Positions 41,416 through 50,741 of a DNA stretch of 64,000 nucleotides are shown here, one piece after another (the stretch's first letter is position 1; every line of letters starts with the position of its first letter). The DNA comes from Mesorhizobium loti (GTDB lineage Bacteria; Pseudomonadota; Alphaproteobacteria; Rhizobiales; Rhizobiaceae): contig NZ_PJRO01000002.1 in assembly GCF_002858745.1 (NCBI RefSeq), positions 62,001-126,000 on the forward strand, in the 5' to 3' direction. A model generated the notes under the pieces. That model was not told the origin of the DNA. It did not search any database and worked only from the letters and a program-made list of their open reading frames with translations. A program made the position numbers and the translations under genes.

Positions 41416-42705
41416 TTGACGGTTCGCAACAAAGCACTGATCGGGCTTATCGGAGGCGTCGTTGTCGTCGCTGCGGGTGCCTATCTGTGGCCCGCCGGGG
41501 CTTTGCGGGTCTGGCAGATGCTGCCGTTCGCTGAAAAGGAGATTGCGGCTCAGGCCGCGACTGGCGGAAGCGGCGGTAGCAACCGCGCCCAAGGTGGCAG
41601 CCGTGGCGCCGTTACCGTGGCAACCGCAAAGGCGAAGGTCGCCGATTTTCCGATCCAACGTTATGCCATCGGTTTCCTGGCGTCGCCAGCCGTCGCCAAC
41701 ATCAACGCCCGCGTCGCCAGTCAGGTCATGGCCATTGCTGTCGAGGATGGCCAGATGGTCAAGCAAGGTGACGTCCTGATCACTCTCGACGACCGCGCGC
41801 TGAAGGCGCAATTGGAGAAAGACAAGGCGACTTTGGCCAAGGATCAGGCTCTCGCGGCCGGCGCTGATGCCGATCTGGAGCGTGCCAAGAGCCTGCTCGC
41901 CAGGCAGACCGGCACGCAGCAAGCCTATGATCAGGCTTTGGCAGCGCAGAAGGCTGCGCAGGCTACGGTGGCTGCCGATCAGGCGGCGATAGATGCTGAC
42001 CAGGTTCAACTTGGCTTCACCACCATCACTGCGCCGATTTCCGGTCGGCTCGGTGCTGTGAGCGTCAGCGTCGGCGATCTGGTGACAGCCGGCGGCACCA
42101 GCGGCGCGGGAGCCACGCCTTTGGTGACGATCACCGAAATGGACCCGTTGCGCGTCGCCTTCAACCTGCCGGAGGCGGACCTTTCCTTGCTGCAGCAGGC
42201 GATCGCCAAGCCCGGTTCGGTTTCCGTGACCTTGTACAAGGATGGCAATCCGGCGTCGATCGGCTCCGGAACGGTCGATTTCGTGAATTCCACGGTTGAT
42301 ACCGCGTCGGGCACCATTACGGCGCGGGCGACCGTGCCGAATGGCGATCTCAAGCTCTGGCCAGGTCAATATGTGAACGTCACGGTCAACGCCGGTATGA
42401 TGCCCCAGGTCGTCACCGTGCCGACGCAAGCCGTGCAACCGAGTCAGCAGGGTTCGTTCGTCTATGTCGTCAAGGCCGACAACACGGTCGAGGCGCGGCC
42501 GGTCAAGGTGGCGATCAGTCATGAGAATGAGAGCGCCATCGCTGATGGATTGAAGGACGGCGAGAAGGTGGTGGTGGATGGCCAGTTGAGCCTGAAGTCG
42601 GGTGCTGCCGTGCGCGAAGCGGATGGCAACGGAAAGAGTGGGACGGGCGAGAGCCAGTCTCCGAAAGCTGCCGACAAGGCAAACGGAAACGAAACGGCGG
42701 GCTGA
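41416..42705 (+). CDS. RND efflux periplasmic adaptor (membrane fusion protein)
   Basis: A 429-residue HlyD/AcrA-type adaptor linking the inner-membrane RND pump to an outer-membrane channel. It has an N-terminal hydrophobic anchor (ALIGLIGGVVVVAAGAYLWP), then a biotinyl-lipoyl hairpin (ARVASQVMAIAVEDGQMVKQ), an alpha-hairpin rich in Ala/Gln/Asp (about 135-195), and the beta-barrel TITAPISGRLGAVSVSVGDL. The start is TTG 41416 with GAGAGG five bases before it. The pump gene starts seven bases after its stop. No outer-membrane factor is encoded in the window. Confidence 0.92.
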   Translation: MTVRNKALIGLIGGVVVVAAGAYLWPAGALRVWQMLPFAEKEIAAQAATGGSGGSNRAQGGSRGAVTVATAKAKVADFPIQRYAIGFLASPAVANINARVASQVMAIAVEDGQMVKQGDVLITLDDRALKAQLEKDKATLAKDQALAAGADADLERAKSLLARQTGTQQAYDQALAAQKAAQATVAADQAAIDADQVQLGFTTITAPISGRLGAVSVSVGDLVTAGGTSGAGATPLVTITEMDPLRVAFNLPEADLSLLQQAIAKPGSVSVTLYKDGNPASIGSGTVDFVNSTVDTASGTITARATVPNGDLKLWPGQYVNVTVNAGMMPQVVTVPTQAVQPSQQGSFVYVVKADNTVEARPVKVAISHENESAIADGLKDGEKVVVDGQLSLKSGAAVREADGNGKSGTGESQSPKAADKANGNETAG

Positions 42706-42711
42706 CCGACG

Positions 42712-45700
42712 ATGATCTCCGAATTCTGCATCCGCAGGCCTGTCGCGACACTGCTGATGTCGATCGCGCTCATTCTGGGCGGCCTGTTCGCCTATAAATT
42801 CCTGCCGGTCGCGGCCCTTCCGAGCGCTGAGTTCCCAACCGTCAACGTCTCCGCTTCGCTGCCAGGAGCGTCGCCCAACTCGATGATGACGTCGGTCGCG
42901 GTTCCGCTCATCAAGCAGATCGCCACCATCGCCGGTGTCGATTCGATCTCGACCACCAACTCACTCGGCTCCACGTCGATTGCGGTTCAGTTCGCACTGA
43001 ACCGGGATATCGATGCTGCTGCAGCCGACGTGCAGGCGGCGATCGCGCGAACGCAGCGGCAATTGCCGCCGGAAATGACGTCGCCGCCAAGCTACAGGAA
43101 GGTCAATCCGGCCGACGCGCCGATCCTGCTGATGGCGCTGACCAGCGATACCGTGCCGCTGACCGATCTCGACGCCATCGCCCAGAACGTCATTTCGCCA
43201 TCGCTGTCGACCGTCGACGGTGTCGCCCAGGTCATGGTCTGGGGATCGAAGAAATACGCCGTGCGTATCCAGATCGATCCGACGGCGCTGGCGGCACGCG
43301 GTATCTCCATCGACCAGTTGCAGTCAGCCGTGCAGTCGGCCAACAGCAACGCGCCGGTCGGTGTGCTGCAGAACAGCCAGCAGCAACTCACCATCACCAC
43401 CAATACCCAACTCCAGGACGCGGCCGCGTTTTCCAAGATCATCATCGCCACCAAGAACGGCAACCCTGTCCGTCTCGGCGACGTGACGCGTGTCATCGAT
43501 TCCGTGCAGAGCACGACCTCGGCCTCCTGGTTCGACAAGTCGCGCGGCATCATCCTGGCCGTGCAGCGTCAGCCCGATGCCAACACCGTCGAAGTGGTCG
43601 ACCGGGTCAAGGCAATGCTGCCGTCCTTCGAAGACCAGATGCCGGCGGCGGCTTCGATCCAGCTGATGAACGATCGCTCGACCTCGATCATCGCCGCCGT
43701 CGACGACGTGCAGTTCACGCTGCTGCTCACCATCGGACTGGTCGTGCTGGTGATCTTCGTCTTCCTGCGCCGCGTAACGGCGACTATCATTCCGGCCGTG
43801 GCGGTGCCAATCTCGCTGATCGCCACGCTCGGTGTGATGTTTCTGCTCGGTTTCTCCATCGACAACATCTCGCTGATGGGGCTGACGCTCGCGGTCGGCC
43901 TCGTCGTCGACGACGCCATCGTCATGCTGGAAAACATCTACCGGCATATGGAAGAGGATGGCCTGCCTGCCTTCGAGGCGGCGGTCAAAGGTTCGCGCGA
44001 GATCGGCTTCACCATTCTGTCGATGTCGATTTCGCTGGTGGCGGTGTTCATTCCGGTGCTTTTGATGGGCGGCGTCATCGGCCGCATCTTCAACGAATTC
44101 GCCGTCGTGGTGACGGTCGCGATCCTGGCTTCGATGTTCGTGTCGTTGACGCTGACGCCGATGCTGTCGGCGCATCTCCTGGCCCTGCCGAAAGGCCACA
44201 AGCCCGAAGGACAGGGCGGAGCGCACCAACATGGCTGGCTGACGCGCGCCTACGACCGGGTGCTGACCTGGTGCCTGGCGCATCATGTGGTCGTATTCCT
44301 GGTTTTCCTGGGCACGGCCGTGTTGTCGGTCTGGCTGTTCACCGTCTCGCCCAAGGGTTTCCTGCCTCAGGAAGACATTGGCCAGATTTCGGTGTCGACC
44401 AGGGCGCGCCAGGACATCTCGTTCGATGCGATGGTGAAGCTGCAGGCCCAGGTTGCTGAGGTTTTCGAGAAGTCACCCTATGTTGCGCATGTCTCCTCCA
44501 CAGTCGGTGGTGGCTTCGGCTCCGGCGGACTTAATCAGGGCTCGCTGTTTGTCGAACTGAAGCCGAAGAGCGAGCGACCTGAAATGGTGGACGTGATGGC
44601 GAGCCTCAGGCGCCCGCTCGCCGACGTTCCCGGCATCAGCACCTTCATGCAGCCGGTGCAGAACCTGCGACTTGGCTCGCGTTCTTCCGCCAGCGCCTAT
44701 CAGCTCGTCGTCCAGGGCCTGAAGACCGATGAGACCAATGATTGGGCGCAAAAGCTGACTGAAGCCATGCAGGCCGACCATTCGGTGTTCGCCGACGTCA
44801 ACAACGATCTGCAGAACACCGCGCTGCAGGCTTCGCTGATCGTCGACCGCGACAAGGCCGCGACACTGGGCGTCGACACCAACACGTTGCTCAACAGCCT
44901 CTATGGCGGTTTCGGCACCGACCAGGTGACGACCATCTTCGGCGCGGCCGACAGCTATCAGGTCATCACCGAACTCGACCCGAAGATCGACTGGTCGCCG
45001 GAGCGCATGCTGTCGATCCAGTTCCGCACGTCCAGCGGTTCGCTGGTGCCGCTCGGCGCCTTCGCCCGCGTCGACCGCACGGCGGGACCGCTTACCATCA
45101 ACCAGCTCGGCCAGTTGCCGGCAGTCACGATCTCCTACAATCTGCCGCAAGGCGTGGCACTCGGCGATACGGTGACCCGTATCGAAGCGTTGAAGGCCGA
45201 GATCGGCGTGCCGAAAACGATCGCTACCTCCTTCTCAGGCACGGCCAAGACGTTCCAGGATTCGCTCGCCAACCAGGGACTGCTCATCGCCGGCGCGATC
45301 CTGACCATCTACATCGTGCTCGGCATGCTCTATGAGAGCTTCATTCATCCTTTGACCATTCTGACCAGCTTGCCTTCAGCGCTGCTCGGGGCGGTACTGT
45401 CGCTACGGCTTGTCGGAATGGATGTCTCGGTCATTGCCGTCATCGGACTTCTAATGCTGATCGGCATCGTCAAGAAGAACGGGATCATGATGATCGACGT
45501 GGCATTGGTGTTGCGCCGCGAGGGACGAAGTGCCCGCGACGCGATTCACAAGGCCAGCGTCATGCGTTTCCGCCCAATCATGATGACGACGCTTGCCGCC
45601 ATCATGGGTACGTTGCCTATCGCCATCGGCGAAGGCGCCAGTGCCGAGCTGCGTCAGCCGCTCGGCGTTGCCGTGGTCGGCGGCCTGATGGTTTCGCAGG

Positions 45701-45870
45701 TGCTTACCTTGTTCGTCACGCCGGTGATCTATCTCTACATGGAGTGGCTGTCGCAATGGCTGCTGGGCTTCATTCGCAAAGGCAAGAAACCGGATCTTCA
45801 TCTGGTTGAAGGGGCCGCACAGCCCTCGCTGTTCGACGAGAACAAGGACCGCCAGGTCGCAGCCGAGTAG
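42712..45870 (+). CDS. RND-family multidrug efflux pump, inner-membrane subunit (AcrB-like)
   Basis: A 1052-residue HAE1-type RND transporter with twelve transmembrane helices and two large periplasmic loops. It opens FCIRRPVATLLMSIALILGG. The proton-relay helix is LMGLTLAVGLVVDDAIVMLE, with adjacent Asp residues, and LIGIVKKNGIMMIDVALVLR is the matching lysine-bearing helix 10. FVSLTLTPMLSAHLLALPKG is the conserved late-loop segment. It pairs with the adaptor just upstream. Likely substrates are hydrophobic or amphiphilic toxicants; specificity is unknown. Confidence 0.95.
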   Translation: MISEFCIRRPVATLLMSIALILGGLFAYKFLPVAALPSAEFPTVNVSASLPGASPNSMMTSVAVPLIKQIATIAGVDSISTTNSLGSTSIAVQFALNRDIDAAAADVQAAIARTQRQLPPEMTSPPSYRKVNPADAPILLMALTSDTVPLTDLDAIAQNVISPSLSTVDGVAQVMVWGSKKYAVRIQIDPTALAARGISIDQLQSAVQSANSNAPVGVLQNSQQQLTITTNTQLQDAAAFSKIIIATKNGNPVRLGDVTRVIDSVQSTTSASWFDKSRGIILAVQRQPDANTVEVVDRVKAMLPSFEDQMPAAASIQLMNDRSTSIIAAVDDVQFTLLLTIGLVVLVIFVFLRRVTATIIPAVAVPISLIATLGVMFLLGFSIDNISLMGLTLAVGLVVDDAIVMLENIYRHMEEDGLPAFEAAVKGSREIGFTILSMSISLVAVFIPVLLMGGVIGRIFNEFAVVVTVAILASMFVSLTLTPMLSAHLLALPKGHKPEGQGGAHQHGWLTRAYDRVLTWCLAHHVVVFLVFLGTAVLSVWLFTVSPKGFLPQEDIGQISVSTRARQDISFDAMVKLQAQVAEVFEKSPYVAHVSSTVGGGFGSGGLNQGSLFVELKPKSERPEMVDVMASLRRPLADVPGISTFMQPVQNLRLGSRSSASAYQLVVQGLKTDETNDWAQKLTEAMQADHSVFADVNNDLQNTALQASLIVDRDKAATLGVDTNTLLNSLYGGFGTDQVTTIFGAADSYQVITELDPKIDWSPERMLSIQFRTSSGSLVPLGAFARVDRTAGPLTINQLGQLPAVTISYNLPQGVALGDTVTRIEALKAEIGVPKTIATSFSGTAKTFQDSLANQGLLIAGAILTIYIVLGMLYESFIHPLTILTSLPSALLGAVLSLRLVGMDVSVIAVIGLLMLIGIVKKNGIMMIDVALVLRREGRSARDAIHKASVMRFRPIMMTTLAAIMGTLPIAIGEGASAELRQPLGVAVVGGLMVSQVLTLFVTPVIYLYMEWLSQWLLGFIRKGKKPDLHLVEGAAQPSLFDENKDRQVAAE

Positions 45871-45972
45871 GTGGTGACGAAGGGCTGTAAAAGGGCCGTG
45901 TCCAACGAATAGTGCGGCTAAACTTACGTGTTGAGCGATGTGTCGGGTATAAACCCGTCAAAACGGCGAGGC

Positions 45973-46518
45973 TCAGCCATTCCACGTCAGCTTCAGCATA
46001 TCCGTGAACAGAGCGTGCCAATCGGCCTCGTCCAGGCTGATCAGGCCGAGTGCCTTGAGCAGGAAAGCCCCTTCGCCGGCCAGGAAGGCAACGGCGATCT
46101 GGCGGTCCGCCGGCCTGGACAGGTCGAGCCTTGCCAGAAAGCCGTTATACCACTCCCGGCTTTCGGCCACCCGGTCTGGTGCCTCCAGCAACGCTGTCAT
46201 CATGACGGCGGAGCGCGAATGCTCCTCCTCATCCTCATCTCTCGTCACCGAAAGATGTGCCCGGATCACCGATGCCGCTGACGGTTCGGGGCCTGCCTCT
46301 TCCATGACCTTGGTTTCGTAGGTGTCTGCCCAGCGGGCGATCATTGCGCGGATCAGATTGTCCTTGGTACCGAAGCAATATTGCACGCCGCTCTTGGTGA
46401 TGCCGGCGGCTTTCGCCACGGCGTCGAAGCTCAGCCCCGATGCGCCGAGCTCGGTCACCACTGTCTCGGCTGCGTCGAGGACCTTGTCGCGGTCGATGCT
46501 GCGCGGTCTTCCTGACAT
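45973..46518 (-). CDS. TetR/AcrR-family transcriptional regulator
   Basis: A 181-residue repressor. The N-terminal domain reads RPRSIDRDKVLDAAETVVTE, then GLSFDAVAKAAGITKSGVQY with the recognition helix, then CFGTKDNLIRAMI. The remaining 120 residues are the helical ligand-binding domain (TetR_C_37-like). It is divergent from the MFS exporter gene, with a palindromic site between, so it most likely represses that exporter. It lies downstream of, and convergent with, the RND operon, which it may also affect. Confidence 0.9.
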   Translation of the reverse strand: MSGRPRSIDRDKVLDAAETVVTELGASGLSFDAVAKAAGITKSGVQYCFGTKDNLIRAMIARWADTYETKVMEEAGPEPSAASVIRAHLSVTRDEDEEEHSRSAVMMTALLEAPDRVAESREWYNGFLARLDLSRPADRQIAVAFLAGEGAFLLKALGLISLDEADWHALFTDMLKLTWNG

Positions 46519-46535
46519 CTGACCTCTTCTATTTC

Positions 46536-46549
46536 AATACGATCGTATT
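46536..46549. promoter_or_regulatory. TetR operator between the regulator and the MFS exporter
   Basis: AATACGATCGTATT is a perfect 14-bp palindrome, 18 bp before the tetR start and 60 bp before the exporter start. TetR/QacR-type sites are commonly AT-rich dyads of this kind. Binding is inferred. Confidence 0.65.
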
Positions 46550-46608
46550 TATATACCGGTCCGTGGCGGCACAAGACCGCCGAGACGAATACATTGAAGG
46601 AAAATATC

Positions 46609-48078
46609 ATGTCTCCGAGCAACCGTTGGCTGATCCTGGCCATCGTGTCGAGCGCGCTGTTCCTGATCGTCATCGACATGACGGTTCTTTACACAGCGCT
46701 GCCCACGCTCACCCATGACCTCAGGGCCAGTGCGACTGAGAAACTCTGGATCATCAACGCCTATCCGCTGGTGGTTGCCGGCCTGCTTCCGGGCGTCGGC
46801 ACGCTGGGCGACAGGCTCGGCCACAAGCGCATGTTCCTGGCCGGTCTCGTCGTGTTCGGCCTTGCCTCGCTGGGCGCCGCGTTTTCGCCGACCCCGACCT
46901 TGCTGATCGCGGCGCGGGCGCTGCTTGCGGTCGGCGCGGCCATGATGATGCCCGCCACCCTGTCGCTGATCCGGCTGACTTTCACCGATGAGAAGGAACG
47001 CGCCTTCGCCATCGGCGTCTGGGCCGCCGTGGCTTCTGGCGGCGCTGCGTTTGGCCCGGTGGTCGGCGGCGCGCTGCTGGAGCATTACTGGTGGGGTTCG
47101 GTCTTCCTGATCAATGTTCCAGTGGTCATCGTCGCCTTGCTTGCCGGCGCGACCCTGCTGCCCAACCGGCCGGGCAATGACGATCATCCCTGGGATTTGA
47201 TCGGCTCCATTCAGATCATGATCGGGCTTGTCGGCCTGACCTACGCCATCAAGGAACTCGCCAAGCGGGATCCGTCATGGTTCGCCGCCGCGCTCGCCTT
47301 CGCCGTCGGTCTCGTCGCCATGGTCGTCTTCGTTCGCAGCCAGCTTGCCAGCCGTGCGCCGCTGATCGACTTCTCGCTCTTCGCCAATCCGCGCTTCTCG
47401 GCCGGCGTCGTCACCGCCATGGTGGCGTCGGCGGCATTGATCGGCGTGGAACTGGTATTCAGCCAGCGCCTGCAGCTTGTGCTCGGCCTTTCGCCGTTGC
47501 AGGCCGGGCTGATCATCCTGCCGATCCCGCTCGCGGCTTTCATCGCTGGTCCTCTCACCGGCCTGGCGCTGCCCCGGATTGGCGCTACGCGGGTGCTCTG
47601 GTCATCGCTGCTTCTGGCCGGCGCAATGCTCGTTGCTTATCTCCTGGCCTACCGGGGTGAAACCTGGCTGTGGCTCGCGACGCTGTCGGCGATGGGTTTC
47701 GGCTTCGGCGCGGCGATGACCGCCGCCTCCAGCGTCATCATGCTGTCGGCACCCGAGGAAAGGGCCGGCATGGCGGCCTCCATCGAGGAGGTCTCCTTCG
47801 AGCTCGGCGGCGCGCTCGGCATTGCCTTTCTCGGCAGCCTGATGTCGGCGCTCTACACCTATGCCCTGATGCTGCCCGAAGGCGTCGCCGCGCAGGCTGG
47901 CGACAGCCTGGACGAGGCGTTGCTCATCGCCGAGAAACTGGCGCCAGCGCAAGCTGCCGAGTTGACGAGTCTCGCGGGCGCCGCCTTCGACCAAGCCTTC
48001 GTCGGCGTCATCGCCGCCGCCGCGGCACTGCTGATCCTTGTCAGTCTGGTGATCTGGCGGCGGACCACGACGGTGTGA
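46609..48078 (+). CDS. MFS transporter, DHA2 family (SmvA/QacA-like, 14 TM)
   Basis: A 489-residue drug:proton antiporter with 14 predicted helices. The first helix is LILAIVSSALFLIVIDMTVL, with the DHA2 acidic residue, followed by the DRLGHKRMFLAG loop, and motif C in helix 5 reads AVASGGAAFGPVVGGALLEH. ATG 46609 is preceded by AAGGA; a TTG at 46594 is an upstream alternative. It is divergent from the TetR gene with a shared palindrome, a typical inducible efflux pair. Quaternary ammonium compounds are the usual substrates of close relatives. Confidence 0.9.
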   Translation: MSPSNRWLILAIVSSALFLIVIDMTVLYTALPTLTHDLRASATEKLWIINAYPLVVAGLLPGVGTLGDRLGHKRMFLAGLVVFGLASLGAAFSPTPTLLIAARALLAVGAAMMMPATLSLIRLTFTDEKERAFAIGVWAAVASGGAAFGPVVGGALLEHYWWGSVFLINVPVVIVALLAGATLLPNRPGNDDHPWDLIGSIQIMIGLVGLTYAIKELAKRDPSWFAAALAFAVGLVAMVVFVRSQLASRAPLIDFSLFANPRFSAGVVTAMVASAALIGVELVFSQRLQLVLGLSPLQAGLIILPIPLAAFIAGPLTGLALPRIGATRVLWSSLLLAGAMLVAYLLAYRGETWLWLATLSAMGFGFGAAMTAASSVIMLSAPEERAGMAASIEEVSFELGGALGIAFLGSLMSALYTYALMLPEGVAAQAGDSLDEALLIAEKLAPAQAAELTSLAGAAFDQAFVGVIAAAAALLILVSLVIWRRTTTV

Positions 48079-48193
48079 CGGGGGGCTGCATTGAAGCTGC
48101 CTTTCTCGCCCTGTTTACGGGGAAAGATGCCCGGCAGGAGGGGCAGAGCCGGCTCGTGCCGGGCTTTGGTGCCGCCCCTCATCCGGCCCTTCG

Positions 48194-48229
48194 CCTCACC
48201 TTCTCCCCGTAAACAGGGAGAAGGTGAGG
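48194..48229. repeat. Perfect 14-bp hairpin in intergenic repeat-like DNA
   Basis: CCTCACCTTCTCCC (48194-48207) and GGGAGAAGGTGAGG (48216-48229) form a perfect stem with an eight-base loop, just before the apaG stop. The preceding 100 bp contains other GC-rich arms (GGCAGGAGGGGCAG, CTCGTGCCGGG), typical of Mesorhizobium-like intergenic repeats. It may act as a shared terminator for the MFS and apaG genes. Confidence 0.55.
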
Positions 48230-48235
48230 CTCTGC

Positions 48236-48628
48236 CTAATTCACCACGCGCCTGGCATTCGGCAGATCCAGCGAAAAGGCCGGGATGGCGATGTCGAACT
48301 GTTCGCCGCGCGCATTTCGCATCGTGTAGTGCCCGACCATGATGCCGGATGGCGTCGAAAGCGGGCAGCCTGAGGTGTACTGATAGCTGTCTCCGGGGTT
48401 CAGTTCCGGCTTTTCGCCGACGACACCCGGGCCGCGCACTTCTTCCACCTGTCCGCTGCCATCGGTGATGTGCCAGTAGCGCGACAGAAGCTGGACGAAT
48501 TCGTCCGAGCGGTTGTCGATCGTCACCCGGTAACCCCAGACATAACGACCCTCATCCGGATCCGACCGGTCTTCGAGATAGAAAGGTTCGACCTCGACCA
48601 CTATGTTGCGGGTGACTGCACTATACAT
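48236..48628 (-). CDS. apaG: ApaG domain protein
   Basis: A 130-residue beta-sandwich protein of the ApaG/DUF525 family, linked in enterics to Co2+ resistance and Mg2+ efflux. It opens with [20 protein letters not shown], then [40 protein letters not shown], and [20 protein letters not shown], all family segments. ATG 48628 matches the family start; the open frame upstream to 48694 lacks similarity. Its 3' end is eight bases from the hairpin repeat. Confidence 0.93.
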   Translation of the reverse strand: MYSAVTRNIVVEVEPFYLEDRSDPDEGRYVWGYRVTIDNRSDEFVQLLSRYWHITDGSGQVEEVRGPGVVGEKPELNPGDSYQYTSGCPLSTPSGIMVGHYTMRNARGEQFDIAIPAFSLDLPNARRVVN

Positions 48629-48795
48629 GGGTAACCTGGGGCGACTGTATCTGGGCGACTCTGGCCAAAAACTACAGCGAGTTTCCGTCCGCAAACCGTC
48701 ATGGTCAACCTTCTGTCATGTGCACGACATGAAACGGTGATGGTGTGCAGCGATCGCGTCCGGTCCCGTGATGATTCCTGGACGCAGCCTCGCTA

Positions 48796-48892
48796 GAGCA
48801 ATTCCAGCAAAAGTGCGTAGCGGTTTTGCGTCCGGAATTGCGTAAAAAAGTTGGAGTGTTTCCGCGAACTGAAGAAAAGCGGAAATATTCCG
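48796..48892 (+). repeat. Palindromic intergenic repeat, family B, copy 2
   Basis: Arms GCAATTCC (48798-48805) and GGAATTGC (48834-48841) match the copy at 39813-39910, with the same inner AGCGGTTTTGCGTCC and the downstream GGAGTGTTTCCGCG element. It lies between apaG and the glycosyltransferase gene, ending about 37 bp before the latter. The rest of the 301 bp gap shows nothing else. Confidence 0.7.
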
Positions 48893-48929
48893 GGCTTTCA
48901 GGCCGCGTTTCCGGGAGTGACCTGATTTC

Positions 48930-50081
48930 ATGGACCTGACAATCGCAGCCGCTTGCCTTTCCGCCGCTCTGCTTCTCATCAATCTTGCTTCCATCGGGCT
49001 GGCATGGTCCCAACTGGAACGCCGCCGCACGGTGCCGGCGCCCGGCAACGAGGCGCCTCCTGTGTCTATCGTCATACCCGCACGCGGGTTCGAACCCTTC
49101 ACGCCCGAAACGCTCGAGCGCGCCTTTCGGCTCGACTGGCCGGATTATGAACTGATCTTCTGCGTCGCCCATGCCGACGACCCGGTCGCTCTGGCTATCC
49201 GCACCACCATGGCGCGTTTTCCCGACGTGCCGGCGCGCCTGCTGTTTGGCGACGATCGCATCAGCGGCAATCCCAAGCTGAACAACTGTGTGAAAGGCTG
49301 GGAGGCTGCCCGCCACGATTGGGTGATCCTGGCCGATTCCAACGTGCTGATGCCGCGCGACTACATCCAGCACATGATGCAGGCCTGGCGCCCCGATAGC
49401 GGACTCGTCTGCTCGACGCCGGTCGGCTCGCGCCCCGACGGCTTCTGGGCCGAGGTCGAGTGCGCCTTCCTGAACACGCTGCAGGCGCGCTGGCAGTATA
49501 CCGGGGCGGCCGCCGGTCTCGGCTTTGCTCAGGGCAAGAGCATGCTGTGGTCGAAGCCGCTGCTCGATGCCAATGGCGGCATCCACGCGCTGGCTGCCGA
49601 GATCGCCGAGGACGCCGCTGCAACCAAGCTGGTCAACGGGCTCGGCCTCAAGGTGCATCTGGTGGCCTCGCCGTTCGAGCAACCGCTCGGGCACCGCAAG
49701 CTCGAAGCGGTTTGGTCGCGTCAGGCCCGTTGGGCGAGGCTGCGCCGCGTCACCTTCCCGCTGTTTTTCGCGCCTGAGCTCTTCGTTGGTGCGGCGATGC
49801 CGCTGCTGTTCGCGCTGATTGCCGCCGCAGGCTCCGGGGCCGATCTGCTTTCGACAACCTTTTTCGTGCTCTGCGCCGTCTACCTGCCGGAATATGTGCT
49901 GGCGCTGGCCAAGGGCTGGTATGCCTCGCCGCGCCTGATCCCGGCCATGGTGGTGCGCGACATCATGGTGCCGGCGATTTGGCTGCGCGGCTGGGTCGGC
50001 GGGGCCATTGACTGGCGCGGCAACAGCATGAACATCACCACCAAGTCCGACGAGCCTGAGGAAGTGCTCTCTGGAGCCTGA
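48930..50081 (+). CDS. GT21-family glycosyltransferase (ceramide/diacylglycerol glucosyltransferase-like)
   Basis: A 383-residue membrane glycosyltransferase. It has an N-terminal helix (TIAAACLSAALLLINLASIG), a GT-A domain with VSIVIPARGFEPFTPETLER, the metal-binding WVILADSNVLMPRDY (a D-S-N variant of DXD), and the late motif QARWARLRR (the RQxRW-like motif of processive enzymes, here QARWARLRR). Two or three C-terminal helices follow. Rhizobial GT21 enzymes are known to make glycolipids on diacylglycerol, notably under phosphate limitation; the same role is inferred here. Confidence 0.85.
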   Translation: MDLTIAAACLSAALLLINLASIGLAWSQLERRRTVPAPGNEAPPVSIVIPARGFEPFTPETLERAFRLDWPDYELIFCVAHADDPVALAIRTTMARFPDVPARLLFGDDRISGNPKLNNCVKGWEAARHDWVILADSNVLMPRDYIQHMMQAWRPDSGLVCSTPVGSRPDGFWAEVECAFLNTLQARWQYTGAAAGLGFAQGKSMLWSKPLLDANGGIHALAAEIAEDAAATKLVNGLGLKVHLVASPFEQPLGHRKLEAVWSRQARWARLRRVTFPLFFAPELFVGAAMPLLFALIAAAGSGADLLSTTFFVLCAVYLPEYVLALAKGWYASPRLIPAMVVRDIMVPAIWLRGWVGGAIDWRGNSMNITTKSDEPEEVLSGA

Positions 50082-50198
50082 TTCCAAGAGCATCAATCTG
50101 CACGTGTCTCTTCAGTGGTATCGCCGCCAACCGGTTTGCGGCATGATTGAAGGTGTTCCCGCGAGTTCAATCCTGGCGCGAATGGGGGAGGGGTGGTC

Positions 50199-50522
50199 AT
50201 GCTGACGCAGGAAAGGTTTTGCCAGATCGCGCTCGGCTTTCCCGAAGCGGCGCAAGGCAGCCATTTCGACGCCACGGATTTCCGTGTGCGCAATAAGATC
50301 TTCGCCACGCTGCAGCCCAGAAATGGACAGGCGGTTGTGAAACTCTCGCCCGACCAGCAACGACTGCTTATGGAAACCGCCGCCGGCCTGTTCGAACCCG
50401 TCCCCGGTTCGTGGGGACAGAAGGGCTGGACGCGGGTGGTATTGGAACAGGCGGACGAAGAAACCGTCCGCCACGCCATGACAATGAGTTGGCGCTCGGT
50501 CGCGCCGAAGTCGCTGCGGTAG
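50199..50522 (+). CDS. MmcQ/YjbR family protein
   Basis: A 107-residue protein of the MmcQ/YjbR family. It begins LTQERFCQIALGFPEAAQGS, followed by HFDATDFRVRNKIFATLQP, and ends with WTRVVLEQADEETVRHAMTM. Structures of relatives resemble double-wing DNA-binding domains, though a cellular role is not established. GGGGGAGGGG sits just before ATG 50199, while GTG 50193 is an alternative. It forms a single-gene unit after the GT21 gene. Confidence 0.85.
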   Translation: MLTQERFCQIALGFPEAAQGSHFDATDFRVRNKIFATLQPRNGQAVVKLSPDQQRLLMETAAGLFEPVPGSWGQKGWTRVVLEQADEETVRHAMTMSWRSVAPKSLR

Positions 50523-50529
50523 GGCACGA

Positions 50530-50741
50530 GGGGCGCGACCGTTTCTGGCGTTGCTTCCCCCCTGTGTCTCGGCTTCGCCGCGCTACCTCTCCTCACTCCA
50601 TGGGGGAGGAACCCAAGCTGGAAAAGCGCCTGCGTTGCAACCGCAATTCCTCGCCCCCGCCGAAAGGCAAGGAGAGGTGGCTTGCCCGAAAGGGCAAGGC
50701 GGAGAGGGGGCTATCGCGCTCCTAACGCAGCGATCAGACCC
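50530..50741. other. GC-rich intergenic, repeat-like region
   Basis: About 210 bp between the MmcQ/YjbR and metZ genes. It contains short opposed GC arms (CTCCATGGGGGAGG at 50596-50609; GCTTGCCCGAAAGGGCAAGGC at about 50680-50700) and resembles the hairpin-rich spacer at 48083-48235 in style, not in exact sequence. No gene or known RNA is seen. One of these hairpins may end metZ transcription. Confidence 0.4.

Noticed and set aside
43324..44286. Long minus-strand frame inside the RND pump gene
   Set aside because: Composition is dominated by Arg, His, Asp and Gln, typical of antisense to hydrophobic transmembrane codons.
50530..50741. The spacer before metZ as a third repeat-family member with 48083-48235
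   Set aside because: Both are GC-rich and hairpin-prone, but I could not align them beyond short generic arms, so they are kept separate.
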